Position numbers and translations under genes: made by a program. Under the pieces are notes generated by a model, which made no database searches, had not been told where the DNA came from, and was given only the letters and a program-made list of their open reading frames with translations. Of a DNA stretch of 64,000 bases, positions 35,401 to 48,090 are shown piece after piece. Within the stretch, counting starts at the first letter, position 1. The number at the start of each line of letters is the position of its first letter. This DNA comes from Anadara kagoshimensis (Eukaryota; Mollusca; Bivalvia; Arcoida; Arcidae): the NCBI GenBank assembly GCA_021292105.1, contig CM037862.1, forward strand, positions 3,356,501-3,420,500. The letters are read 5' to 3'.

Positions 35401-35840
35401 AGTTGGGAATTTTGATTTTTGATGTGCTAAACCTGCCATAATACCGGTTATCTGATTTTAGGGTCTCTTCTTAAGGACCCTATTGGGTGGGGTATAAAAT
35501 CTGTCATAAGAATTAATTTCAGTCAGAATGCAAACAAACCTATATTATTTAACAAACTTTATATACAAATACATTAGCCATTTTATCCAGATTTAATTTA
35601 TCATTACACAGATCAGCTTTATCCAAATTTAGCCCAAAAGCTTCGAATTGAAACTGGATATAATAATAGAATTGTTGTAACACTAATAAAATAGAGGATG
35701 AATCTCATTTTCTTACTATCTCAAAAAGCAGTAATTAATATTATCAATCTATAAATTTATCAAAATGATGATGAAAATGTATTTTGCTACCAATATTATT
35801 ATTGATAAACTAGGACTTACACTTTCAATTAATTTTAAAT
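32465..35840. other. AT-rich intergenic or intronic stretch
   Basis: No supportable gene on either strand. Open frames are short, lack motifs and mostly follow AT-rich composition. A CAATATATTGCAATATATTG block near 33930-33965 and ACCGGTATATTGCAGTATGG near 33450 hint at an old hAT-type miniature element, but the ends are not clear. Confidence 0.55.
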
Positions 35841-35849
35841 AATAATAAA

Positions 35850-36646
35850 TAAATACATTTATTTATTCAGCATTTACACCAAAAAAAACAAGGTCGAGCT
35901 GATTACAGAGAAAACTCATAACAATACAAAACATATGACAATAAAATGATTACATAGAAGAATCATATTAACAATACAAGACATATGACAATCAAATACA
36001 AGTTAGTTTGATACTGGTACCATAGATTATGAACCATTACTCAGTTTGGACCCCTCTCTCAGTCGGAGTGACTTTTATAAAGGAACCGATAATAGACATG
36101 TGTTCAAATCTAGGATTCAGAAGATACTGTATTTTCTCTAAATTGTTTTTTATAAATTGTTTTTTATATCAAATTTATGGAAAGAGTTACTTATATGTTT
36201 AAAGAGATGGTCTCTCGGTTCTGCATTAATTTGGCAATGCATGATAAAAAAAGTGCAGTTCATCCAAAATGGTGTTGCATGTTTTATTGAGTCTACTATC
36301 TCTAGGAGACTTTTTATATCTTCCATTTTCAATTGTAAATAGCTGACGATAATGAAAATTATTAAATGTACGACAACTTTCTAAATTGACATTAGTTTTT
36401 AGTTTGCTGTAAAGACTCGGTTTTTATGTGTCAATATTTAAGTTGGCTCTCTTTGTAAAAATGATTTTTTTATAATAGGACTCGGTCACATTTTTTGTTT
36501 TTTTATTTTAGGAAATTTTAGGACTTCTTAAAATCTAAATTGTTAACTGATTTTTCATCAGATAGTGCCAGATCATCCTGGATTTTAGAAATAAAAGTAA
36601 ACCATGTATATACAGATTTTTCATGCAACATTTTATTTGAGCTTAA
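35850..36646 (-). mobile_element. Decayed LINE, 3' part (C-terminal and 3' end)
   Basis: Minus-strand conceptual frames include FHYRQLFTIENGRYKKSPRD, then RLNKTCN and ILDELHFFI. This is the conserved segment after the reverse transcriptase in many non-LTR elements, where a short Cys-containing region follows an R.E.GR.....R....C pattern. Several stops and frame changes interrupt it. The 3' end lies near 35850-35890, beside (AATA)n. It continues across the insertion at 36647-39518 into 39523-39981. Confidence 0.7.
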
Positions 36647-38861
36647 AGGTCACCGGTCACCAAATTTATGAATTTTGTAATTTGCAATCCTATGGGTAGA
36701 GTTGTCAATATTGATGTGTCTGGTGGGTTTTCACACATTACAGTTACCTGTAATATACTAAAAACTTACCTGAACGAAGTTCTAATACTCGGTAATTTCC
36801 GACACCGCTCGTAACTTTCCGGCGACCTAATTGATGACGTACATGGTGTTAAGCTGCTGAGGAAAGACACATTACCTATATATGTATCCATATGTAACAT
36901 GTGGGTTTGTGTGCCATTTTGAAGGGTTTTAAAGTTTGATTTCAAGTCAAAATTATATATGTTGTGAAATTTTGATATAATAATACCACAATGAACGATA
37001 AAAATTTTTTTCACAAATTTAAGAACAAATTAAAGCCAGATTTACACAAGTCCCTTATGCAACTTTCTACAAATTGAGTGCATATGGAAAATGCAAGAAT
37101 AAAGTCGTATTTTCCAACAAACTCGCAAAATATTGTCAAAACTTGATACAAAATATACTGACCTAATAGGAAAAAATATTTTTCATTCATCCATAAGTGA
37201 ATTTAATTCTGTACATAGAGCAATTTTTGAAGTTTTTAACAAAACAACTAATATAACCATGTCAAAATTATCCCTTCTGTACCTTCTTACTCGGAACAAC
37301 TATAAATATTATAATTGTGTCATAGTTGGAATATTCATGATGAAATATGATAAAAACCGAACAACAGTGACCTACCTGACCCTAAACACCCTGATGTAAC
37401 TTTGAATGAGGCCCAATTGGTGTATAAACTTCGTCGAATTTTCCCAAAATTTCTCTATGTACAGATGAACTGAATAACTTTTTTTGTCATTTAAAAATAT
37501 AATTTGGTTAGGTCAGTGCATTTAATATGCAATTTATTGAGGAATTTATTGATAGTTTAATGGAAACATTTTCAATTGAAATAAATAAATGATGAAAACC
37601 ATGTGCACTCAATTTATGGAAATACAGTAATTGCTTTGAATGTATTGGGGCTATTTTTTATATACGAGAAAAGTCAGGGAAATAAGAGTGGTATAATCAT
37701 TTCGGACAATATAAATTATTATGAATGGATTCAGTCAAATAAAAAAAATTCATAAATTTTAACAATTGTAATATTCAAAATTAATTTAATTCTGTTAGTC
37801 AGTCAGTTCACCAGTTCATATGTTCACACAAATCGAGACTTGTATGTCTCTTATTCAAATCAACTAATCTAATTTAACATTTATTTTATCAAACACATCT
37901 TTTCAGAATCCGTCAAAAACGACAAATAACATTTATCGGGTATATCATAAAGATTTATACACACGTGTCAATTAATGTTGCAAATTGTAAGGTAAACCCT
38001 GGTGATTACAGGTGATAGATGTCTTACTTCTAAACAGGATGTTGCTTGCCAATGTAGCATATTGATAATCTCTTAATTACTGGTATGCGAGGGGATGTAA
38101 ATCACACTTTAACCGATATTAATTTATTGTGAAAAAAATTAAAGAAAGTTTCCCTCGAGTTTTGATTAAGCCGTTAGTTAGTCGGGTATAATCCCACTGG
38201 TATCACATTTTGATATGAGTTCTTTTCAGCTCATTAAAATTAGGCGTAATAAAATAATTATTATTAGTAAATGAAAATTTTAAATATCGTTTTTTAAATT
38301 TATCATGGAAACACTGAAATTAAATCAAAATTGAAGATTTAACAAAATGGGGATTGGAAATCTGACCAGTACTCTATCGAAAAAAAAAATTAAACAATAT
38401 TTGATAAAAAAATATTACGCACCGACATAAACTCCAATTTCCATTATTATTATTAAATTAAACTTACTGCGAATAGGGAAGCTATTGATTTTAATTAGAA
38501 TTCGGAAATTGTTTACAAATGTTTTCATATTCAAGTAATACTGGGGTGAAATATTTGATTTCAGAGACAATAAGAAGTTATTTTTTAGACCTGTATTTTG
38601 ATATTTTCGTTGTACAAAAATTCTACTCGAAAACGTGTTCTAATAATATATTGATTTTAACCTAAAAATAAAATAAAAATGGGATAATTTCTAATACAAA
38701 TATGAATTAAAATCAATTTGAGGTAAATTAATAATATAGCTGTACTCGAGAGAAGAAAAAAAGCGACAGACTACAGAATCCGATCAAAAGTGCTCGAAAA
38801 TTATGTATGTTTTTTAATATACATATTAATATTGGTATTTAATATTAATTCACCGAAATAA

Positions 38862-38892
<31 letters not shown>

Positions 38893-39518
38893 ATTCAACA
38901 GAGAAGTTAAGATATTTAGAATGATATTAAATATTAATGAAAATAAATATGAATAATATTTTAAATAAAAACACGTATTCTTTTTATCAATTCGTTTTGA
39001 TAGATAAAAATAAAAAGATAAATAAATAAATTAGTTAATAAATAAATAAATAATGTAAAATTATGTTTTGTAATAGTATAAGTAATAGCATATCATACTT
39101 AGAGCAAACAAGAATATAGTTCTTATTTATTTATTTAATTATTTATTTATTTATTATGTTTATTTTTTATTTATTTTTTTATGCTGAAGGAAATTGAAAT
39201 ATCCAATATTAAAAATAAATAAATAAATAAAACATGAGAAGTTACTACTGATAAATCTGGGTAATAAATACATATCACTCTACAAGCTTTAGTTACTAGA
39301 TAACTTGGATAACACCTTCTGCGTCACTTCCGGTTTTGGACCCTTTTACTACCAAAGGGAGATAACACAGTTTTCCAACAGTTTTAGGTCTTTATTTTAC
39401 GCTGTAACAAAAGACAGAAATGATTAAAAAATGTTATTTGTGGCTAAATCGACTTTTATTATGTAATCTTTCGGAAAATAGTACTAAAAAAAATTCGGTT
39501 TTTGGTGACCGGTGACCT
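36647..39518. mobile_element. 2.87-kb non-autonomous DNA transposon with TTAA duplication
   Basis: Perfect 18-bp terminal inverted repeats AGGTCACCGGTCACCAAA at 36647-36664 and, reversed, at 39501-39518. TTAA flanks both sides (36643-36646 and 39519-39522). TTAA duplication is typical of piggyBac and of some Sola elements; the termini do not let me choose. No transposase frame is visible. The interior is AT-rich, with (AAATA/ATAA)n runs near 38862-38895, 39008-39056 and 39125-39180. It interrupts the LINE, whose frame resumes on the other side. Confidence 0.85.
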
Positions 39519-39522
39519 TTAA

Positions 39523-39981
39523 ACATTCTTTAACTAGAGGATTTAAATCATCAGAGTGCAAGCGATAGAAATACATTAATGCTCGAGTCTTAATATACTG
39601 TTCGAAAGTGGTAGCCTTCCCAATTCAGATCTAGATGCAATGTTACTGGATGTCTTTTTTATACCAAGAATGTATTTACAGAATTTTAATTGAATCTTTT
39701 CAAATGGATTTTTTCTGTCATTGATAGGTATAGTCAACTACTGAATTGTTTTTAACTGTTCTTACAGAAGAATTGTATACTGACTGAAAGCTATCCATGA
39801 ACCAAATTTCAGAATTGTACAATAAAACAGGCCGTGTTAATTTATCAAATAGATTACAAGAGAGAGATATTGGGACATGTTCAAAATTATTTAAATATTT
39901 TTTCATTGCATGTAAAGCTTTGAGACCTTTCTTTGATAGTTCTATTGCTGTATTCTTAAGATCACCTTTAAACAGTTAAAA
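39523..39981 (-). mobile_element. Decayed LINE, reverse-transcriptase C-terminal part
   Basis: Minus strand: CNLFDKLTRPVLLYNSEIWF, then NPFEKIQLKFCKYILGIKK and SSNIASRSELGRLP. This matches the conserved LFD.L..PILLY.SE.W...KFCK.ILG pattern of CR1/L2-like non-LTR reverse transcriptases. Stops are present. It is bounded by the TTAA element on the left and the hAT-like element on the right. Confidence 0.8.
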
Positions 39982-42082
39982 CAGAGACATATAAAACCCG
40001 AGATTGGCAACTTCACGAAATCCCGTAATAAATCGCGGCCACTTTTGATATGCAAATTAGCATCGAGATCACAAGGAGATCCGCCAGGGCATGTATATAT
40101 AGTACATGCCGACATGTAAACTTTGAAGTAACCTCGCGTATGTAAATAGGTGGTAATTGACTTGATATCATTATTTTGATAAAAAAAACCCGCAAAGTTG
40201 CGTTTAATTAAAAGTATGATAATTTCACATTGATATTTTTCATTACTTCTGCATCTTGATTTTAAAACTTTTACGTTAATGACAAATATCCTTCTACAAA
40301 ATTGCTTTAAAAATTGGCATGATTTACGGATAACGATTTTTTGTAGGGATTTATATAGAAAATAGTTGGTTTTTTTCTTAACTTACATATACAGCTAATT
40401 TTATAGAAACTGTTACACTATTTTAACAACCTTTATTTTCACAGGCATTAAATAAAGAAACGTTATTTTATTTCTAATTATGTGTCTGGAAATAAAATCT
40501 CTGAAGTACTTATATTGCAAACATATACGCTTTTTTATATATACATATGAAAGTGACAATTCAAATGAATAAATAAATAAATAAATAAAATAAAGTGTTT
40601 ATTTGCATGTGGTTCCAATATTAATTTAGCGAATGTGAGAATTTTATTTCTGTGCCGATTGTCATGGACTGGATAAAAATATAATTCTTTTATTCTTTTA
40701 TTACAAAAAAAAAAACTGTCACGAGTATATAGTCAATTGAAACGATCTATTTATTAATTTTAATTGCAGTTTTCTTGTTTATTGGACATTCCTCATTGAG
40801 AGAATCCCCTCGTCACTAATCCCTTTGCAGATTCGAAGTGTATCCATCCCCCGTATCGGTAGTGATTACATGAGCTATCGATGTTCATTAATTACCCGTA
40901 AACCGGATATCACTAATTAAATTCCTAATTCCCTAATACCTTATCGTGTACACAAGTTTTTTCTTCACAGAGAAAGAGAGAGAGAGAAGAGACGAAGCGC
41001 ACGAAAATTAAAAATAATAAAATTCTTTATCAAAGTTGGAAGTATACCCCCAACCCGTCAAAAGATTAAAATTTCCAATTTCTCTTATTTTTAAATTCAT
41101 TAAGGACTAATTAATTTATTCCAAATTTGTATGCAATTTTCTTCTTACAATGGGTATAAGTATTATAAACATGTTGCAATTAGAATTTTAATAAAAAATT
41201 GAAAATTAACAAATCCTTTATCAAAGTGGCAAGTGTACCCCCAACCAGTCAAAAGATGAAAATTATAGTTTTTCTCTCATTTTTAAATTCAATAAAAACC
41301 AATTAATTTATTTCTAATTTGTATGCAACTTGTTTCTTACAATGGGTATAAGTATTATAAACATGTTGCAATTAGAATTTTAGTAAAAAATTGAAAATTA
41401 ACAAATCCTTTATCAAAGTGGCAAGTGTACCCCCAACCCGTCAAAGGATGAAAATTTCAATTTTTCTCTCATTTTTAAATTCAATAAAAACCAATTAATT
41501 TATTTCAAATTTGTATGCAACTTGTTTCTTACAATGGGTATAAGTATTATAAACATGTTGCAATTAGAATTTTAGTAAAAAATTGAAAATTATCAAATCC
41601 TTTATCAAAGTGGCAAGTATACTCCCAACCAGTCAAAAGATGAAAATTTCAATTTTTCTCTCATTTTTAAATTCAATAAAAACCAATTAATTTATTTCAA
41701 ATTTGTATGCAACTTGTTTCTTACAATGGGTATAAGTCTTATAAACATGTTGCAATTAGAATTTTAGTCAAAAATTGAAAATTAACAAATCCTTTATCAA
41801 AGTGGCAAGTTTACCCCCAACCCGTCAAAGGATGAAAATTTTAATTTTTCTCTCATTTTTAAATGCAATAAAAACCTATTAATTTATTTCAAATTTGTAT
41901 GCAACTTGTTTCTTACAATGGGTATAAGTATTATAAACATGTTGCAATTAGAATTTTAGTGAAAAATTGAAAATTAACAAATCCTTTATCAAAGTGGCAA
42001 GTATACCCCCGAACCGCGATAGTTCGCTGCGGGCTAATAGCGGTATATAGGAGTTGCCAATCTCGGGGTTTATATGTCTCTG
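39982..42082. mobile_element. 2.10-kb hAT-like non-autonomous element
   Basis: Ends are CAGAGACATATAAAACCCGA (39982 onward) and its reverse complement closing at 42082. Thirty or so terminal bases match with about one difference. GTTAAAA is duplicated at 39975-39981 and 42083-42089. CAGAG-type termini and 7-8-bp target duplications fit hAT elements, which normally give 8 bp. No transposase is visible. The right half is filled by a 192-bp satellite. It splits the LINE frame. Confidence 0.82.
41014..42005. repeat. 192-bp tandem repeat inside the hAT-like element
   Basis: The word TCAAAGTGGCAAG recurs at 41221, 41413, 41605, 41797 and 41989 (and as TCAAAGTTGGAAG at 41030), i.e. spaced 192 bp with one 191-bp interval. 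Each monomer also has ACAATGGGTATAAGTATTAT and AAACATGTTGCAATTAGAAT. About five copies, with the leftmost the most diverged. Confidence 0.95.
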
Positions 42083-42240
42083 GTTAAAATCAATAATATT
42101 ACCTAAAAAGTTATATTGTTTTACTTCTGATAAACAATATCCATCATATATTAGAGGAGGTGTATCTTTAAATCTTGATTGAAACGTTAGAATTATACAT
42201 AACCCTAATGGTGTCATCATGACTGCACTGAAACCTAAAG
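42083..42240 (-). mobile_element. Decayed LINE, reverse-transcriptase middle fragment
   Basis: Minus strand: LTFQSRFKDTPPLIYDGYCL, then SEVKQYNFLGNIIDFN. This is the K.....F......P.......E.V..Y.YLG segment that lies just upstream of the LFDKL.RP motif found at 39523-39981. The two pieces join across the hAT-like insertion. The upstream reverse-transcriptase core and ORF1 are missing, i.e. 5'-truncated. Confidence 0.75.
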
Positions 42241-44340
42241 TTATTAAAACTCTTATTAATGGCCAAAGGGAGATAATTTAACCCCATTGTAACACTGGAT
42301 TGGCTAGTTTTTTTCTCTATTCAATCTCTCTGTCCATCTTGTCATACGGTAATCGATTATTGTAATTGTATTTGAGCAATTAATATTATTATTATACAAT
42401 GACTTTTCCATAAGAAAACAAATCACAATTCCTGCTACAAACATGTTAAATGAACTTAAAAAAAATAACATTATAATTGTTCCCAGTGATTTTCCAGAAG
42501 AAAAAAAATTCCCACAAAATGTCCATGCAAACTTTAATAAGAAACAAACAACAAGTATACTATATATTGTCACAACTGGAACATGTTTACAGTGAAAAAA
42601 ATTAAAAATGCATTTTAATCGTTTTAAAGGTGCTTATATTCAAATTTCAACCATCACCCATCCCCCTTCTCACCCCAAAAATTGTCCATTGTCAAAAATG
42701 GCGCCACAATAAAAATAAAATTCTAACTGGCCATTGTCGAAAATGGCGCCAAAATAAAAATAAAACTTCTAATTGTTCATTGTAAAAAATGGCGCCAAAA
42801 TTAAAAGTGGGAAATTATGGGAACCCTATTTTCAATCATGAATATATTGTCTCGATGGAATGACTTGTTATTTCCGTTGTAGTTACAAACGAGTTATTCT
42901 TACAATCCGAATTCGCGCCATTTAAAAAAATAAAAATATGTGGAAATTTCCTCAATAAATAAAATAAATTTCTCAAAATCGGTTTAAACAACGATTTGAC
43001 AATACTTTAAAAAGTGGTTTTGCACTTTAGTTTGAAGAAATTGACATCTACATATATATTCACTTTCCATTGCAATCGTGATCGGAGGGGCAAAAACCTG
43101 CAGAAAAAATACACATGTTCTCACTTACCTGTTCTCACTGTTTGTGTGAAAATGTTCAGGAGTACCCGGATCTACCTTTGTCCATCCGTTTGACCTTGCC
43201 AGGGGCTATTTTTGACCACTCTATTGTTTTATAAAGGTTGTGACAGTAATGTTGAGGTTCCATTTCGCAAACACAGAATATAATTTTTGGAGTTAAAATT
43301 AATGTAGCATTTGACAAAAAGCAGGGAAAAACACGCGAGACGAACTATGTCGTATATTTATCGCGGAAATGAAAACAATTACCTGGATTCAAAACCTGTC
43401 ACCCCTTTCCTGAATATCGGTTGTATCCAAATGTATACTTGCGCATGTGTGGTTTTTTCTGCGTTCGAATGAGAATTGTTTTATTATCATGATATATTGA
43501 CGGACATCCAATGAGATGTGCAGGGCCCCTCTTTCACACGCACTGTGTTATTAGATTTTTAAAAGATGCTTCACGAATTTTTGTCGTGAATTTTTCTTAA
43601 AAGGGAAACTTGAGCATCAGGATTATATATTGAAATTATTTTGTATAATTTTGACCGCATTTTAGGGGTTTTGCATTAATTTTGACTTTGTCAAATACAA
43701 TCAAAGCATATGACTTAAACTTATTGTCATATCTGTTTCATCAAATTTAGTCAGATATTGGTTACTATGGCAACGGAATATACATTTTACTGCAAAATTA
43801 TGAGAAAATCATTAAAATATTGTTGGGGGGTTCATGATTGAACTTACAAATGCATATATCAATCAGGAATCAACACAAAAAAGATAAAAAGAAGTAATGT
43901 GATGTAAATTAAACTTTTCCTCTAAAATATTTCAGCAATATCAAAGGATGATACCCAAAACGCCGAGCTATCCGCCATTTAAAAGTAAAAGTATGTTGAA
44001 TAAATATTCATAGTGAAAAAACATAAAGCTACTATCATTATGTAAAAGTTTATATGGTAAAAATCTTAGTAAAACATTGCATTATATGTTTAAAACATTT
44101 GTCTCCATATATCTCTTTACAAAAATGGAGCAAGTCAGTTTTTTTTAATAAATACGTTTTTAATAAATGCACATAGAGTGCATGCTTCTCCATTAAAGAT
44201 ATTTTGAATATAAAAAATATATATTAATTTACTGTTAGATATGCAAAGTATGATGCGCTGATACTGAATTTTGTAAAAAAAAAAAATGTTTAGAGAACCT
44301 CGTAATAGACCGTACTTGCACTTGATATTAATAAACCCTT
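42241..44340. other. AT-rich non-coding stretch with a short tandem repeat
   Basis: No supportable gene. At about 42680-42805 there are three imperfect ~51-bp repeats, each with CATTGTMRAAAATGGCGCCA and AAAATAAAA. The remainder shows no recognisable structure. Confidence 0.6.
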
Positions 44341-44344
44341 TTGT

Positions 44345-44412
44345 CAACAATTACCTGCGTGGTGTAGTGGTATACGTAGGGACTAGTAAACCTTACGTTG
44401 TTGGTTCGCATC
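44345..44412 (+). mobile_element. tRNA-Thr-like segment (pseudogene or SINE head)
   Basis: A-box-like TGGTGTAGTGGTATACG and B-box-like GGTTCGCATCC. The presumed anticodon loop CTAGTAA would give AGT (Thr). The anticodon and T stems have mismatches and the acceptor stem does not pair, so it is not a functional tRNA. Confidence 0.45.
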
Positions 44413-45770
44413 CCAAAGTTACAATTTTATTTTTCAACTTATTTCATTTTAATAAAATGTAAATTTTACAGCTTTATTTCATTTTTATCTTACTTTGTGT
44501 TAGAATTTAAATGCAATATTATTTATTTCTGTCACAAATAACATAATAGAAAGAAAGACATGCACGCATATTTGTTTTATACATACTATATATAACGACA
44601 GTACAATCCAGTTTAATGCCACTTGTCATTTCCCGTGTGTTTCGTGTATGTTAAACACGTAATAGTAAACAAAATGCCAAAACACTAACTTTTCTAAGTG
44701 CATTAGTTGCACGAAGAAAGGCCATAGACGAAAAGTCGGGGTAGGTTTCATATGAGATGAATGTCACTATACTAGCTGGACAAGACTGAATATCATGAAT
44801 CACCTGCGGTTGGTCCCTACCCATTTTAAGCTGCGGCAAATAAATCACCATTTGCTTTATGTTTCAAAGAAAAAGTTCCCGCCATGAAACTTGCACCAAT
44901 TCAGGCAAGAACTGACATTTTCGTCAAATGAGGTATTCTTGCACCATCTGGTGTTCGCATATGCTGTAATCATCTATCTAGACAAAATATAAAACCTTCA
45001 GTATTCTTTGATGCTTCAAAGATGAAAAATAGTTTCATCAAGTCTACATACATCGGAAATCACTTATTATTAAACAATCTCCAAATAAGAATATTTTATA
45101 GTAAAAGTAGAGAGATTGATTTTGATTATACAAATGACCTTTCTGCTGACGATTATCATACATTGACTGGACTTGGCAACTTGTGACAAAGGTAATATCA
45201 GTAAAGTACACAGCACTAAGGTCTAAAAGCTTTGCGTTAGGACTGCTCACGACAAAGCTTCAAACTGGTCTTTACCATGAGCTCTTAGCAACACTATGTT
45301 GTCTGAAAAATGCTCCACAGGTGTCAAGCATTTTCTCTGAAGCAATGGCAACTCTAACAACAGAGTTTTTTGAATGCCTTCCATCACTGATTGTATTCTG
45401 CTATGAAATCACACTGACATGCCGTCAATAGACGCAAAGTATACGCATTATGACGCAAAACATACAAGTCATTGTGACACCTGAGTTTTTGTTTTTGTGC
45501 TAGCAAAGTGAATTTCTGACAGTAGCGCTACACTTTGAAGCAGAATAACAAAAAATTAAATTTTGTAGACAACTAACCAACCAGTAAAGTCAGCTTCCAC
45601 AATGTCATTTTAAAAAAGGAAAAATGTTATTCATATGCAACAAATAAATTTACACAGAGATTTATTTGTACTTGGCCTCGAAGTAGTGACGGGTATAGAG
45701 GCCTGAAACACGATTCAAGGTTTTACAAAAAAATGGATATATGTTTTCAAGGCTGATTTCCAGTGGTTTC
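44413..45770. other. Non-coding or unidentified stretch
   Basis: Open frames on both strands at 44651-45431 are short and broken. Minus-strand pieces read like a decayed coding sequence (ISYETYPDFSSMAFLRATNA), but I recognise no family and stops are frequent. No gene is called. Confidence 0.4.
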
Positions 45771-47153
45771 TTAGCTCTCCTGGCCAAAGGTCATATGAGC
45801 TTATAGCATTGCGAAGCGCGTGTGTGTGCGTCCGTCAGTAACAAACTTTAATCTTCTTCATCGAAACTACTGGGCTAATTAAAACCAAATTTGCTGTGGA
45901 AGGTCCTTGACAGAGTTTAACTATAGTTTTTTTTATCAAATCAGTATGGCGATCTGAAATCCAAGATAGCTGCTGTTACTAAAAATGGACAAAACCTAAA
46001 AAGTTTTTTTTATCTTGAACCGCTCATTGGAGGCAAAAACTGATGTGATATTTGGATTTTACATAGTCTTAACATTAAACATAGTTCATTTCGTTTCGTG
46101 ACATTTGGTTGAAAAATAAGTTAAACAGTTTTGCGTTAAATTTTGCAAATTTTTGAGAAAAAAAACCCTTTAAATTGCTATATAATTATTGTCTATTGTA
46201 AAGATAATGACATGGGTTTTCAGATTTGATGTTCTTTTGACATGAACTTCGAAATGTGGTCAAGGTCAAAGTTCAAGGTCATGACCTAATTTTCGACCTT
46301 TGAGTTTTTGACTGTATTTTAGCTTGAATGCTTTTTTCATTTAGAAAATGATTGGGCTGACAAATTCTAACTATGTATGAAGTTTCATTTAAGAAATGAC
46401 ATTGTTTTGGCGTCACTTCAAGTTAGTATGATACCGGGTGTTCCGAGTACAAATTTAACATGAAGAGCGAAGATACCGGTTGTTCCGGGTACAAATTTAT
46501 ACCTATTATTGCATTTCATTTTTGTTTATTTACTTCCACCGTTGGTTTTAGTGCACCGTGGAACCCGTCTACCGAATTTCAATGAAGGATGATGTCATCG
46601 ATGAGTTGGATGACAGGTAACCCCGCCTAATTCCATTGATACCACTTCATTTCGATGAAGTCATGAAAATTATAAGAGATAAAGAGTATAAATTGCACAA
46701 ATGATCAACATGACAAGATCTAACTGATTAGCAAGTTTAAATAGATGTTAGAATTATTGCCCCTGAAATGTCATACTTTTTGTGATTTTTGTTGTTTTCG
46801 GCCAAGTTCATTAAAATTGTCGGAGAAAGATAAAAAGTCATTATACATCTACAAAAAAATCAGCATGGGACATTCTAGGTACATATCAGACTTAAAAAAT
46901 ATCTGACAAATGATTTTGGAGTTACTGACCTTTTAAAGGTAATCTTTTTGTATTTTTAAAGTTTTTTTTATCATTTTCTCCGAGAATGATTAGAAAACGT
47001 TACATAGTAAATCGTAAAAAATTGCAAAAAATGATTGACATGACGAGCAAGTTTCATACATATCTAAATATCCACATTAGAGTTGTTGCTCCTCTTGTGT
47101 TTTTGAGTGTTTATGGTCCAGGTGAGCGGTGCAGGCCCCATTGGGCCTCTTGT
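45771..47153 (-). mobile_element. ACAAGAGGCC-type repeat, copy 3 (reverse orientation)
   Basis: Reads TTAGCTCTCCTGGCC at the left and CAGGTGAGCGG...CCCCATTGGGCCTCTTGT at the right, i.e. both diagnostic ends reversed. The inside shares CATAGTCTTAACATTAAACA-type and GGTCAAGGTCAAAG words with copies 1 and 2. A ~42-bp tandem duplication with GATACCGG[GT]TGTTCCG lies at 46430-46500. Confidence 0.72.
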
Positions 47154-47154
47154 A

Positions 47155-47845
47155 TCATGATAATATCTCTGACAAGTTCGTGTTTTGTAACAGATGAACC
47201 CTATTTGACAGAGTTATTGCCCTTTGTTATTTAAGTGTAATACTTGTATTTCTGTCAGCTCTCTAGCTACTTTATTTCTTGACAGAATTTAATAAAACTT
47301 AATACATGTATATTGTTTTTTCATGGATAGCAGAACACATTGGTTATTTACATCTTGAACTAGTTTGTGTTTTGAAATTGGCAAACTTGATGTGACGAGT
47401 TTTTTGACTAGATAGTTTTGTTACTGGTGAACATGATTTGACAGAGTTTTTGTCCTTTGCTTGTTTGAGTGAAAAAGATGTTCCAGTATTTCTTACAGCG
47501 CTCTAACAACTTTATTTCTCAATAGAATGTTATAAAACTTGATACAATGGTGTATTATGCTGATATCTGGGACTAATAAATGTTTTGTATTTGGCACACC
47601 CAACTTGAATTGACAGAGTTATTGCCCTTTGTTTATTTGACTGAAATATTACTGTCAGCGCTCTAGCAACTTTATTTCTTAACAGTTTTAATTAAACTTG
47701 ATACAGGGGTTTATCATGATAATATCTCGGACTAGTTCTTCTTTTGTAATTGACGAAACCCATTTGACAGATTTATTGCCCTTTGTTTGTTTGATTGAAA
47801 TATTTCTGTCAGCACTCCAACAACTTTATTTCATTTTTTTTTTAA
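47155..47845. repeat. Four imperfect ~180-bp tandem repeats
   Basis: Each copy contains TTGACAGAGTTATTGCCCTT, CTGTCAGCGCTCTAGCAACT, TTATTTCTTRACAG and AAACTTGATACA. Copies are clearly diverged, so the array is old. It abuts the ACAAGAGGCC-type repeat on the left and a reverse-transcriptase fragment on the right. Confidence 0.8.
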
Positions 47846-48090
47846 CCCACACTCAGTATACGAGTATCAAACAATGCTTTGTAGACTTTGAAAAGGCATT
47901 GGACTCTGTGCACAGGAAGAGAGCCTTTGGACAGTAATGAAGAGTTATGGGACCTCAAACAAAATTATCAATGCTATGAGGGGTGGGTGTGTGATTGTGT
48001 CATTGAAGAAAATAAAACATCGGAGTTATTCCGTATTAAAACTGGCCCATCTGAAACTCAGCCAAAGCAGCAGCACAAGACAGACATTGA
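47845..48090 (+). mobile_element. LINE reverse-transcriptase fragment (broken)
   Basis: First frame: CFVDFEKALDSVHRKRAFG, the conserved F.DFEKAFDSV.R of non-LTR reverse transcriptases. After a frame change come SNKIINAMRGG and, in a third frame, EENKTSELFRIKTGPSET, matching the ..GIP.KI......Y........G..S..F.I.TGV.QG region. At least two frameshifts; truncated on both sides. Confidence 0.8.

Noticed and set aside
44651..45431. Chain of short open frames on both strands
   Set aside because: Could be a decayed coding sequence, but stops are frequent, no family is recognisable and no splice structure fits.
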